Assembly (NCBI GenBank): GCA_026931905.1
Contig: JAIXLB010000096.1
Location: 26,956-90,955 of the forward strand
Length of the DNA stretch: 64,000 bases
Direction: 5' to 3'
DNA from: Chitinophagales bacterium
GTDB lineage: Bacteria; Bacteroidota; Bacteroidia; Chitinophagales; Chitinophagaceae
In this document: positions 27,933 to 36,114 of the stretch, one piece after another
Layout: the number at the start of each line of letters is the position of its first letter
Numbering within the stretch: the first letter of the stretch is position 1
The notes under the pieces: model-generated
Seen by the model: only the letters and a program-made list of their open reading frames with translations
What the model was told of the DNA's origin: nothing
Databases searched by the model: none
Program-made: the position numbers and the translations under genes

Positions 27933-29183
27933 ATGGCAAAGCAAACACATTTACATTGCTCATTTTGTGGAAGAAACAGAGATGAAGTGCAAATACTTAT
28001 TGCAGGGCAAGAAGGACATATATGTGAAAGCTGTGTAGAACATGCCCAGGAAATTATTGGTCAAGAATTAAACATATTATCAAACAAAGAAGGAAAATCC
28101 AATACACAAAATTCAAAACTCACTATTCGCAATCCTAAAGAAATTAAGCAATTTTTAGATGAATATGTAATAGGACAAGATGAAGCAAAAAAAGTATTAG
28201 CAGTAGCGGTATATAATCATTTCAAAAGAATAGTACAAAAACAAAAAACACAAGATGATGTTGAAATTGAAAAGAGCAACATTATAATGGTAGGAGAAAC
28301 TGGTACAGGAAAAACATTATTGGCAAAAAGTATTGCCAGAATGTTAAATGTACCTTTTGCAATTGTAGATGCTACTGTATTTACAGAAGCAGGTTATGTA
28401 GGAGAAGATGTTGAAAGCATGCTTACAAGATTATTACAAAATTGCAATTACGATGTAGAAGCTGCAGAAAGAGGTATTGTGTATGTAGATGAATTGGATA
28501 AAATAGCCAGAAAAGGCGATAACCCTTCTATTACAAGAGATGTAAGTGGCGAAGGAGTACAACAAGGACTTTTGAAAATGCTGGAAGGAACAGAAGTTTT
28601 AGTACCACCTCAAGGTGGCAGAAAACATCCTGAACAAAAAATGATTAAGGTAGATACAAAAAATATTTTATTCATTTGTGGAGGTGCATTCGATGGTATT
28701 GATAAAGTAATAGCAAGAAGAATAAATACCAATGCTATTGGCTTTAATGTAAATAAAGCAGAACAAGAATTTCAACGTAAAAATTTATTGCAATTTGTAA
28801 ATGCACAAGATTTAAAAAAGTTTGGTTTAATTCCAGAATTATTAGGGCGTTTACCAGTTGTTACTTACTTAAATCCTTTAGATGCAAAAGTGTTGAGAAA
28901 TATTCTTACCGAACCTAAAAATTCTATCATAAAACAGTTTACCAAATTATTTGAATTAGAAGGCATAAAACTAATGATAGATGATGATGTATATGATTTT
29001 ATGGTAAATAAAGCATTAGAATATAAATTAGGAGCAAGAGGCTTGCGTAGCATTTGCGAAAGTATTTTAACCGACTCTATGTTTGAACTTCCTGGTACTA
29101 ACCAAAAAGAACTTAGAATAACATTAAAATATGCTGAAAATATGTTTAATAAAAGCAAAATTAATTTGCTAAAAGTTGCATAA
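27933..29183 (+). CDS. clpX: ATP-dependent Clp protease ATP-binding subunit ClpX
   Basis: ClpX is the AAA+ unfoldase that feeds tagged substrates to ClpP. The 416-residue protein has the N-terminal zinc-binding domain with Cys9, Cys12, Cys31 and Cys34, Walker A GETGTGKT at 121-128, Walker [11 protein letters not shown], the pore loop GYVGEDVE, the RKHPEQ pore-2 region and sensor-2 GARGLR near the C terminus. The ClpP-docking IGF-type loop appears as IGFNV after INTNA. It follows both clpP genes and is ended by a hairpin at 29217. Confidence 0.97.
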   Translation: MAKQTHLHCSFCGRNRDEVQILIAGQEGHICESCVEHAQEIIGQELNILSNKEGKSNTQNSKLTIRNPKEIKQFLDEYVIGQDEAKKVLAVAVYNHFKRIVQKQKTQDDVEIEKSNIIMVGETGTGKTLLAKSIARMLNVPFAIVDATVFTEAGYVGEDVESMLTRLLQNCNYDVEAAERGIVYVDELDKIARKGDNPSITRDVSGEGVQQGLLKMLEGTEVLVPPQGGRKHPEQKMIKVDTKNILFICGGAFDGIDKVIARRINTNAIGFNVNKAEQEFQRKNLLQFVNAQDLKKFGLIPELLGRLPVVTYLNPLDAKVLRNILTEPKNSIIKQFTKLFELEGIKLMIDDDVYDFMVNKALEYKLGARGLRSICESILTDSMFELPGTNQKELRITLKYAENMFNKSKINLLKVA

Positions 29184-29216
29184 ATATTTTTCATACACAA
29201 ACTTTTTATAAAGTAT

Positions 29217-29257
29217 AATAAGCTGATAACAAAACAAGTTCATCAGCTTATTTTTTT
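29217..29257 (+). terminator. intrinsic terminator after clpX
   Basis: AATAAGCTGAT (29217-29227) pairs perfectly with 29242-29252, followed by seven Ts, 33 bases past the clpX stop. Confidence 0.8.
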
Positions 29258-29308
29258 GTGTAAAAAAAATCCCCCTTATAAAATTTTATTTTGAAAACCG
29301 ATAATCCC

Positions 29309-29316
29309 TACTTTTG
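29309..29316 (+). promoter_or_regulatory. -7 box TACTTTTG upstream of pckA
   Basis: A match to TAnnTTTG. It would put the transcript start near 29322, only a few bases before the ATG at 29328, which supports the later ATG at 29340 as the pckA start. Confidence 0.55.
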
Positions 29317-29339
29317 CAAACTAACAAATGTTCGTTTAT

Positions 29340-30944
29340 ATGTCAATTCCAACAATTAATATTCCAACTGAAAAATTATTACAGTTAGGAATTTCCGAAG
29401 CAACAAAAGTTCACTATCAATTAAATCCATCAGAATTAGTACAACAAGCTTTAGACAGAAAACAAGGTGTATTAAACAACACAGGAGCCTTATGTATTAA
29501 TACAGGAGAATTTACAGGTCGTAGCCCACAGGATAAGTTTATAGTTAAAGATGATATAACCACAAACTCTGTAAATTGGAATAATATCAATATTGCAATA
29601 GATGATAAATATTATCAACAATTAAAAAGAAAAGTATTAAACTATTTAGGACAACAAGGAGAAATTTGGGTTCGTGATGCTTATGCTTGTGCAAGCCCAG
29701 ATTATAGATTAAACATTAGAGTTTTAAACGAAAATCCTTGGAGCAATTTATTTGCTTACAACATGTTTCTTCGTCCTAATGAAGCAGAGTTATCAGCATA
29801 TAAAGTTGATTGGCACATTATACAAGCACCAGGCTTTAAAGCAGATGCTGCTATTGATGGTACACGCCAACACAATTTTGCTATTGTATCTTTCACAGAA
29901 AAAACAATTATCATAGGTGGTACAGGCTATACAGGCGAAATTAAAAAAGGAATTTTTACTATTCTAAATTATATATTACCACACGATAAGAATGTATTAA
30001 GCATGCACTGTAGTGCAAATATGGGTAACGATGGCGATGTTGCTGTTTTCTTTGGATTAAGTGGAACAGGAAAAACAACTTTAAGTGCCGATCCTAATCG
30101 TAAATTAATTGGTGATGATGAACATGGCTGGACAAACAAAGAAGTATTTAATTTTGAAGGAGGTTGCTATGCCAAATTAATTGATTTGAGTTCAGAAAAA
30201 GAACCAGAAATTTACAATGCCATTCGTCCAGGGGCATTGGTAGAAAACGTAACATTTTTAGATGGCACTAATGAAATAGATTTTGCAAGCAAAAAAATTA
30301 CAGAAAATACAAGAATTAGTTATCCTTTAAGTTTTATTTCAAATGCTTTAGAGCCCAGCATTGGCGGATTACCTAAAAATATTTTCTTCTTAACCTGCGA
30401 TGCTTATGGTGTTTTACCTCCTATAAGTAAACTTACTCCAGGACAAGCCATGTATCAATTTATTAGTGGTTATACAGCAAAAGTTGCAGGAACTGAAGCA
30501 GGAATTACAGAACCAAAAAGCACATTTAGTGCATGTTTTGGAGCTCCATTTTTACCATTGCACCCAGGTTTTTATGCAGAAATGTTGGGTAAAAAAATGA
30601 AAGAAAATAAAGTAAATGTTTGGTTAGTGAATACAGGTTGGAGTGGTGGTGGTTATGGTGTAGGACAAAGAATGAAATTGCCATACACAAGAGCTACCAT
30701 TACAGCAGCTTTAAATGGTGAGTTAGATAATGTAGAATATGAAGAGCATACAGTATTTGGTGTACAAATGCCAAAAACTTGTCCTAATGTGCCTTCAGAA
30801 ATTTTAAGACCAAGAAATGCTTGGGCAGATAAAGATGCTTACGATGCTGCTGCAAAAAATTTAGCAGTTCAGTTTGTAAAAAACTTTGAAAAATATGCAT
30901 CAGGAGTTACTCAGGAAATTTTAGATGCTGCACCAAAAGCGTAA
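29340..30944 (+). CDS. pckA: phosphoenolpyruvate carboxykinase (ATP)
   Basis: It converts oxaloacetate and ATP to phosphoenolpyruvate, CO2 and ADP for gluconeogenesis, and in some Bacteroidota may run in reverse. The protein has 534 residues from MSIPTINIPTEKLLQLG; an in-frame ATG at 29328 adds four residues but lies too close to the promoter box. Visible signatures are GRSPQDKFIV, the kinase-1a P-loop GLSGTGKTTLS, the metal/nucleotide region DDEHGW and EGGCYAK, and NTGWSGGGYGVG, the adenine-binding region. It is monocistronic with a terminator at 30966. Confidence 0.96.
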   Translation: MSIPTINIPTEKLLQLGISEATKVHYQLNPSELVQQALDRKQGVLNNTGALCINTGEFTGRSPQDKFIVKDDITTNSVNWNNINIAIDDKYYQQLKRKVLNYLGQQGEIWVRDAYACASPDYRLNIRVLNENPWSNLFAYNMFLRPNEAELSAYKVDWHIIQAPGFKADAAIDGTRQHNFAIVSFTEKTIIIGGTGYTGEIKKGIFTILNYILPHDKNVLSMHCSANMGNDGDVAVFFGLSGTGKTTLSADPNRKLIGDDEHGWTNKEVFNFEGGCYAKLIDLSSEKEPEIYNAIRPGALVENVTFLDGTNEIDFASKKITENTRISYPLSFISNALEPSIGGLPKNIFFLTCDAYGVLPPISKLTPGQAMYQFISGYTAKVAGTEAGITEPKSTFSACFGAPFLPLHPGFYAEMLGKKMKENKVNVWLVNTGWSGGGYGVGQRMKLPYTRATITAALNGELDNVEYEEHTVFGVQMPKTCPNVPSEILRPRNAWADKDAYDAAAKNLAVQFVKNFEKYASGVTQEILDAAPKA

Positions 30945-30965
30945 TAGAATACAATTATAATTTTC

Positions 30966-31003
30966 AAATCCCACTCGAATACAAGTAAGAGTGGGATTTT
31001 TTT
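30966..31003 (+). terminator. intrinsic terminator after pckA
   Basis: AAATCCCACT (30966-30975) pairs with AGTGGGATTT (30990-30999), followed by a T run, 22 bases past the stop. Confidence 0.8.
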
Positions 31004-31023
31004 ATTATGATGCTAAAAACCTT

Positions 31024-32328
31024 CTACACTCTTCTAATATCAGCTCCCAAAGCTCTAAGGCGTTCATCAATAAACTGATACCCTCTGTCTATTTGTTCAA
31101 TATTTTGAATAGTACTTTTTCCCTCAGCACTTAAAGCTGCTATTAACAAAGCCTGACCTGCACGAATATCAGGACTACTCATGGTTATACCACGCAATTT
31201 ATTTTTTCTTTCTAAGCCAATTACTGTTGCACGATGTGGATCGCATAAAATAATTTTTGCTCCCATATCAATTAATTTATCTACAAAAAACAAACGGCTT
31301 TCAAACATTTTTTGATGAATTAACACACTACCTGTTGCTTGAGTTGCAACCACTAAAACAATGCTTATCAAATCTGGCGTAAAGCCAGGCCAAGGGTGAT
31401 CGTAGATGGTTAATATTCCTCCATCTAAATGTGTAATAATTTCGTAACTATCTTGAGCAGGTATAAAAATATCGTCTTCTTTTATTTCAAATTTTATTCC
31501 TAATTGTTCAAACTTTTCTGGAATTACTCCTAAATGTTGTACGCCAGCATTTTTAATAGTTATTTCGCTTTGCGTCATAGCTGCAAGCCCAATAAAACTG
31601 CCTGTTTCAATCATGTCTGGCAAAATAGTATGCTCAGTTCCGTTTAAATTTTTTACGCCATAAATGTGTAATAAATTACTGCCAATGCCTTCAATTTTTG
31701 CTCCCATATTATTCAGCATTTTACAAAGCTGTTGTATATAAGGTTCGCAGGCAGCATTATATATTTCAGTTTTTCCTTCTGCTAAAACAGCAGCCATTAT
31801 AATATTGGCTGTGCCAGTAACACTTGGCTCATCTAACATCATTTTGGTTGCTATAAGTTTTTCTGCAGTTAATTGAAAGCAACTATTTTCAAAATTATAT
31901 TCAACCTTAGCCCCCAGTTTTTCAAAACCTGTAATATGTGTATCCAATCTTCTTCTGCCTATTTTATCTCCACCAGGTTTAGGAATAAAGGCTTTATTAA
32001 AACGTGCAAGCATAGGTCCTGCAAGCATTACACTACCTCTTAGCTTTCCTCCTTTTTTTCTAAACTCCTCACTTGCTAAATAATTTTCATGTACATTTTT
32101 TGCAGTAAAAGAATAACTGTGTCTGCTCAATTTATTTACTTGCACATTCATATCATGCAGCAACTCTATTAATAAATTTACATCAAGTATATCTGGAATA
32201 TTATGTATAGTAACAGTTTCATTGGATAATAATACTGCACTTATAACTTGTAATGCTTCGTTTTTTGCACCTTGTGGTGTAATGCTGCCCAATAATTTTT
32301 TGCCTCCTATTACTTCAAATGCACTCAT
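31024..32328 (-). CDS. murA: UDP-N-acetylglucosamine 1-carboxyvinyltransferase, Cys-to-Asp form
   Basis: MurA transfers enolpyruvate from PEP to UDP-GlcNAc, the first committed step of peptidoglycan synthesis. The 434-residue protein begins MSAFEVIGGKKLLGSITPQG, with the PEP-contacting Lys22 in GAKNEAL. In the active-site loop the sequence is KPGGDKIGRRRLDTH, so Asp121 replaces the Cys115 of E. coli MurA; codon GAT at 31966-31968 (minus strand) confirms it. Enzymes with Asp here are known to work but resist fosfomycin. EPSP synthase is excluded by the MurA-type loops and DTHITGFEKLG. It stands alone on its strand. Confidence 0.95.
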   Translation of the reverse strand: MSAFEVIGGKKLLGSITPQGAKNEALQVISAVLLSNETVTIHNIPDILDVNLLIELLHDMNVQVNKLSRHSYSFTAKNVHENYLASEEFRKKGGKLRGSVMLAGPMLARFNKAFIPKPGGDKIGRRRLDTHITGFEKLGAKVEYNFENSCFQLTAEKLIATKMMLDEPSVTGTANIIMAAVLAEGKTEIYNAACEPYIQQLCKMLNNMGAKIEGIGSNLLHIYGVKNLNGTEHTILPDMIETGSFIGLAAMTQSEITIKNAGVQHLGVIPEKFEQLGIKFEIKEDDIFIPAQDSYEIITHLDGGILTIYDHPWPGFTPDLISIVLVVATQATGSVLIHQKMFESRLFFVDKLIDMGAKIILCDPHRATVIGLERKNKLRGITMSSPDIRAGQALLIAALSAEGKSTIQNIEQIDRGYQFIDERLRALGADIRRV

Positions 32329-32524
32329 TGTTATTGAATAATTGCTTTTATAAAATGTTTAGTAAAAGTATTGAGTTAGTTGCACAAAATTCATCTTTTA
32401 TTTAAAAAAATGGGTACTTTGTTTTTAATACAATGAACTTGAACTTTTCTTTTTTGTTAAAATAAACAGGAATATTTTTTTAAAAATTATAGTAATTATC
32501 TTCGGCTAAATTTATTTCAATTTC

Positions 32525-33997
32525 ATGAAAAATATTGTTCTTGTTTTTTTTTCGCTTTATACCTTTTTTATTCATTATGCAAAAGCACAACCTGTATATG
32601 AATTTAGAGGTGTATGGGTTGCAAGTGTTGTAAATATTGATTGGCCAAGCTCTGCTAAACTTTCTAACGAGCAGCAAAAAGAAGAGTTTATAAAGCTTTT
32701 GAATATGCACCAACGCAATGGCATGAATACAATAATTGTACAAATCCGTCCTGTTGCAGATGCTTTGTATCCTTCGCCTTACGAACCTTGGAGTGAATTT
32801 TTAACAGGTAAACAAGGAGTTGCCCCAAATCCTTTATACGACCCCTTGGAATTTATGATTATAGAAACACATAAAAGAGGAATGGAGTTTCATGCTTGGA
32901 TAAATCCTTACAGGGCTGTATTTAATAATGCAACTTCTTCTATTGCTGCTAATCATATTACTAAAACAAATCCTCAATGGTTTGTAAACTATAACAACCA
33001 AAAAATATTTAATCCAGGGTTGCCCGAAGTGAGAAATTATGTAGCTAAAATAGTAGAAGATATTGTTGCTCGTTATGATATTGATGGCTTACACATGGAC
33101 GATTATTTTTATCCTTATCCAGATAAAAATAATTCAGAATTTCATGATAAAAAAGCGTATGAAAAGTATGGAAATAATTTATCAAAAGCAGATTGGAGAA
33201 GAAGTAATTGCGATAGTATTATTAAGCAAATTCATGAAGCAATCATTGCTATAAAACCTTATGTAAAATTTGGTATAAGCCCTTTTGGTGTTTGGCGAAA
33301 CAGCAGTAAAGACTCAATGGGAAGTAACACAAAAGCTGGTATTACTAACTACGATGATTTATATGCAGATGTTTTATTGTGGTTAAAAGAAGGCTGGATA
33401 GATTATGTAACACCTCAGTTGTATTGGGAGCGTAGTCATAAACTTTGCGATTATGATACATTGCTGAATTGGTGGAATAAATATACTTATGGCAAACATT
33501 TATACATTGGTCATGGCATTTACAGAGCAGGAACAACTGCTGCCTGGAAAGATAAAAATGAACTTCCTGAACAAATAAAACATTTGAGAGAGTTTTCTAC
33601 CACTCAAGGGAGTGTTTTTTTTAGCAGTAAAAATTTTGAAACAAATCCCAATGGTTGGTGCGATAGTTTAAGAAATAATTATTACTCTTTTTTTGCTTTA
33701 CCTCCTCCAATGCCTTGGATAGACAGCATTATGCCTGAGCAACCTGTTGTTGAAAAAACAAGAAATAAAGATTTTTTTGTTACAGTTAAAAATACTGAAA
33801 ACATAAAAGGCTTTGCTGTATTTAGTATAGATAAATCGAGTGAGCCTTATTTAGAAAATGCAAGAATTGAACAGTATATTGTTATAGGCGATTCTAATAG
33901 AATTGATGCAAGTACATGGCTTAAAAATAAAAGGCGTGTTTTTGTAAGTACTGTAAGCAGAGGAAATAATATTAGCGAATGGATTGAGTTGAAATAG
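32525..33997 (+). CDS. family 10 glycosyl-hydrolase-like protein (GHL10)
   Basis: The 490-residue exported protein has a signal peptide (MKNIVLVFFSLYTFFIHYAKA) and then a GHL10/DUF187 TIM barrel. Visible segments are FRGVWVASVVNIDWPS, NTIIVQIRPVADALYPSPYE, EFHAWINPYRAVF, DIDGLHMDDYFYPY with acidic catalytic candidates, and FGISPFGVWRN. Relatives such as YngK are thought to cleave cell-wall or surface glycans, but the substrate is not established. A small C-terminal beta domain covers about residues 410-490. It converges with the SUI1 gene. Confidence 0.88.
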   Translation: MKNIVLVFFSLYTFFIHYAKAQPVYEFRGVWVASVVNIDWPSSAKLSNEQQKEEFIKLLNMHQRNGMNTIIVQIRPVADALYPSPYEPWSEFLTGKQGVAPNPLYDPLEFMIIETHKRGMEFHAWINPYRAVFNNATSSIAANHITKTNPQWFVNYNNQKIFNPGLPEVRNYVAKIVEDIVARYDIDGLHMDDYFYPYPDKNNSEFHDKKAYEKYGNNLSKADWRRSNCDSIIKQIHEAIIAIKPYVKFGISPFGVWRNSSKDSMGSNTKAGITNYDDLYADVLLWLKEGWIDYVTPQLYWERSHKLCDYDTLLNWWNKYTYGKHLYIGHGIYRAGTTAAWKDKNELPEQIKHLREFSTTQGSVFFSSKNFETNPNGWCDSLRNNYYSFFALPPPMPWIDSIMPEQPVVEKTRNKDFFVTVKNTENIKGFAVFSIDKSSEPYLENARIEQYIVIGDSNRIDASTWLKNKRRVFVSTVSRGNNISEWIELK

Positions 33998-34017
33998 AAA
34001 TTTATCAATAAGAAATA

Positions 34018-34368
34018 TTAACCCCCTGCTTTTTTGCTATTGTTGTATCCGTTTTTTAGCAACCATTGCAATACTTTTTCTCTTTGGTCGCCTTGAATAA
34101 TTATTTCATTATTTTTTACATTACCTCCTGTACCACAATAATTTTTTAATTGTTTTCCAAGCAATTCTATATCACTGTCGTTGCCTACAAAACCTGTAAT
34201 AAGTGTAACTGCTTTTCCTGCACGTTGTTTGGCATCTAACCAAATTCTTAGTGGTTGCTTATTGGGAGGCAAAGTAATGTTTGTTTCCTCTTCTTCGTTA
34301 TTGAAACTAAAGTTTGGATTAGTGCTGTAAACAAATCCATTTTTATCTGGTTTATTTTTTTTTCTCAT
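34018..34368 (-). CDS. SUI1/eIF1-like translation factor (YciH family)
   Basis: The 116-residue protein has a disordered charged N terminus and a C-terminal SUI1 domain: RIWLDAKQRAGKAVTLITGF, then NYCGTGGNVKNNEIIIQGDQ and a final helix. The GTGG loop and the KxG-type beta hairpin are the family core. The E. coli relative YciH influences start-site selection in vitro. Such genes are widespread in Bacteroidota, whose mRNAs often lack Shine-Dalgarno sequences; a role in initiation is an inference. Confidence 0.88.
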   Translation of the reverse strand: MRKKNKPDKNGFVYSTNPNFSFNNEEEETNITLPPNKQPLRIWLDAKQRAGKAVTLITGFVGNDSDIELLGKQLKNYCGTGGNVKNNEIIIQGDQREKVLQWLLKNGYNNSKKAGG

Positions 34369-34381
34369 AAGGTTTAAAAAT

Positions 34382-34412
34382 AAAAAAGCATTCTTATAAA
34401 ATAGGAATGCTT
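34382..34412 (-). terminator. terminator after the 53-residue gene
   Basis: AAGCATTC (34386-34393) pairs with GAATGCTT (34405-34412). On the minus strand the 3' arm runs into a T-rich tail, placing it 60 bases beyond the stop of the small gene at 34472. Confidence 0.65.
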
Positions 34413-34471
34413 CAATAATTTTTTATAAAGTATTTATATAATAATTTTCAAGAAAAAGATTGAAAAAATAG

Positions 34472-34633
34472 TTACTCAATTAAATCCAAAGAGTAAGCTA
34501 AATAAGTACAAGTACCTGGTAGTGCAAGCCAAAACCATTGTCTGAATGCTGGCGTTGCAAGAAGAAAAATAATAACTGCCAACCAAAAAATAAACAACAT
34601 ATAATACTTGCCTTTTGATTTTGCTTTTTCCAT
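34472..34633 (-). CDS. 53-residue membrane protein, newly recognised
   Basis: From the ATG at 34633 the frame encodes MEKAKSKGKYYMLFIFWLAV and continues to TYLAYSLDLIE before TAA at 34472-34474. The positive N terminus is followed by a hydrophobic helix (about residues 11-26) and a second aromatic-rich hydrophobic segment (about 31-47), so a one- or two-pass inner-membrane protein is likely. It has a -7 box 17 bases upstream and a terminator of its own, which strongly supports a real gene. Function is unknown and I recognise no family. Confidence 0.7.
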   Translation of the reverse strand: MEKAKSKGKYYMLFIFWLAVIIFLLATPAFRQWFWLALPGTCTYLAYSLDLIE

Positions 34634-34650
34634 ATACAATTAAATTTTGA

Positions 34651-34658
34651 CAAAGATA
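34651..34658 (-). promoter_or_regulatory. -7 box TATCTTTG upstream of the 53-residue gene
   Basis: The plus strand reads CAAAGATA, giving TATCTTTG on the minus strand, 17 bases before the ATG at 34633. Confidence 0.5.
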
Positions 34659-34685
34659 AGGGGAGGAATAATTGCTACCAACGAT

Positions 34686-35105
34686 TTAATTTTTTTCAAC
34701 ATGAGTGATAGATTCTTTGCCAGAAATTTTACTTTTCTTATCAAAGAACATCATTTTTACAGCTACTACTATCATTAGTATTGCAAATATTTTTTTAACC
34801 ATTTCGTCGGGTAATGATAAAGCTAATTTGCTTCCAAAATATCCACCTATTAAAAATCCAATAGCTAAAAATGGTATTGCTTTTAAATTAACCTCTCCTG
34901 CTTTATAATAATAATAAAGCGAAACAATAAAAACAGGTAATAATAATAAGCCCAACGAAGTGCCTTGTGCATTTTTTTGAGAATAACCTAAAATATATAC
35001 CAATGCTGGTACAATAATTATTCCACCACCTACACCAACTAATCCACTAAGCATACCTGCTGCAACTCCTATAATTACTAAAATTATAATTGTATTTACT
35101 GTCAT
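34686..35105 (-). CDS. half-size TSUP (TauE/SafE) family membrane transporter
   Basis: The 139-residue membrane protein corresponds to one repeat of the TSUP fold. It shows GMLSGLVGVGGGIIIVPALV, the family glycine motif, NAQGTSLGLLLLP, and a final hydrophobic helix ending KMMFFDKK. Full-length members have two such repeats, so this one probably works as a dimer; half-size forms are common in Bacteroidota. Family members export sulfite, sulfoacetate or related organic acids, but the substrate here is unknown. It lies just downstream of crcB on the same strand. Confidence 0.87.
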   Translation of the reverse strand: MTVNTIIILVIIGVAAGMLSGLVGVGGGIIIVPALVYILGYSQKNAQGTSLGLLLLPVFIVSLYYYYKAGEVNLKAIPFLAIGFLIGGYFGSKLALSLPDEMVKKIFAILMIVVAVKMMFFDKKSKISGKESITHVEKN

Positions 35106-35134
35106 AGGTTTAATTGTTTATTTTTTGTAAAATT

Positions 35135-35497
35135 TTATTTTAATATTAAGTAACCAACAAATACTGCTACAAAGGTTAATATAAACGTGCTTACAATATA
35201 AATGAATGCCGTACTGAATTGTTGCTGGTGTATTAATTGTAAGCTATTCCAACTGAAAGCAGAAAATGTTGTAAAGCCTCCTAAAAATCCTGTAACAAGT
35301 ATTAAATACCAATGTTCAACTGTTTGAGTTTGTTTGGAAATGATTGCCATGGCAACACCAATAAAAAATGAGCCAACAACATTTACTGTTAGTGTAGCAT
35401 AAGGAAAATGTTTGTAAGAAATAAGCAATCCAATTAGGTATCTAAAAATAGATCCTAAGCCGCCCCCAACACCTACTAATAAAATATTTTTCAGCAT
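35135..35497 (-). CDS. crcB: fluoride channel CrcB/Fluc
   Basis: The 120-residue, four-helix membrane protein exports fluoride as a dual-topology dimer. Family motifs are GGGLGSIFRYLIG at the N terminus, TLTVNVVGSFFIG with the pore Asn, and GFLGGFTTFSAFSWNS with the conserved Thr/Phe residues. No fluoride riboswitch precedes it; instead its ATG overlaps the stop codon of the upstream lipoprotein gene by one base (TAATG arrangement on the minus strand), so it is translationally linked to that gene. Confidence 0.94.
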   Translation of the reverse strand: MLKNILLVGVGGGLGSIFRYLIGLLISYKHFPYATLTVNVVGSFFIGVAMAIISKQTQTVEHWYLILVTGFLGGFTTFSAFSWNSLQLIHQQQFSTAFIYIVSTFILTFVAVFVGYLILK

Positions 35498-35895
35498 TAT
35501 AAATTAGGATTGAAAGTGTATTTATAATCAATAAGCCAAGTATTGTTGGTGTTTACTGCTTTTACTTTTCTTCTTTGTTTATCAAAAGAGTTGTTGTAAT
35601 ACACAATTACTTCTGTAGGCGAAATATTTTCGATAGTAATATTTTGTAAAGAGGCATCTAAAAGTTGCTTTTTATCTTTATTGCTAAAGCTATAATATTT
35701 TTCTTTTGATTGTTTTAATAACTTACTGTTTTCATCATCTTGCAGCATATAGAAAGAGGCTTTTTCAAACTTACCAGCTTTGCTTGCTTCTAAAAATTCT
35801 CTTGCAGCTTCTAAGGCTGTTGAGGCAGGTAATGAATCATGAACACTATTGCATGCCAAACATAAAGAAGCAAAAAGAATAAGGGCTATTTTCAT
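35497..35895 (-). CDS. small lipoprotein, DUF4878-like
   Basis: The 132-residue product begins MKIALILFASLCLAC, with a likely lipidated Cys15, and continues as a small alpha+beta domain: AREFLEASKAGKFEKASFYM, a charged helix, then strands EVIVYYNNSFDKQRRKVKAV and TWLIDYKY. This pattern resembles the NTF2-like DUF4878 lipoproteins of Bacteroidota; the resemblance is from memory. It has a -7 box at 35923 and heads a unit with crcB. Function unknown. Confidence 0.75.
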   Translation of the reverse strand: MKIALILFASLCLACNSVHDSLPASTALEAAREFLEASKAGKFEKASFYMLQDDENSKLLKQSKEKYYSFSNKDKKQLLDASLQNITIENISPTEVIVYYNNSFDKQRRKVKAVNTNNTWLIDYKYTFNPNL

Positions 35896-35922
35896 TGAAA
35901 ATTTATTTTAATTATTGCTAAG

Positions 35923-35930
35923 CAAAGTTA
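35923..35930 (-). promoter_or_regulatory. -7 box TAACTTTG upstream of lipoprotein-crcB
   Basis: The plus strand reads CAAAGTTA, giving TAACTTTG on the minus strand, 27 bases before the lipoprotein ATG at 35895. Confidence 0.5.
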
Positions 35931-36114
35931 AGGTAGTACAAAGTTATGCCATCAAAAGCGGCAGTTATAAAAACTGCCATTTTTGATAATTCATTTAATA
36001 AATAATTCAAGCTATTGATTTTTTTACTTCTCGTTTTGCTTTATACAAAAGTAAAAATAGCCTATTATAAAAATTATTTTCTATTATTCTTCTCTCAACA
36101 CACAACACAAGTTA

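Noticed and set aside
34900..35500. Fluoride riboswitch for crcB
   Set aside because: crcB starts at the stop codon of the upstream gene and no fluoride-riboswitch core sequence is present there or before the lipoprotein gene.
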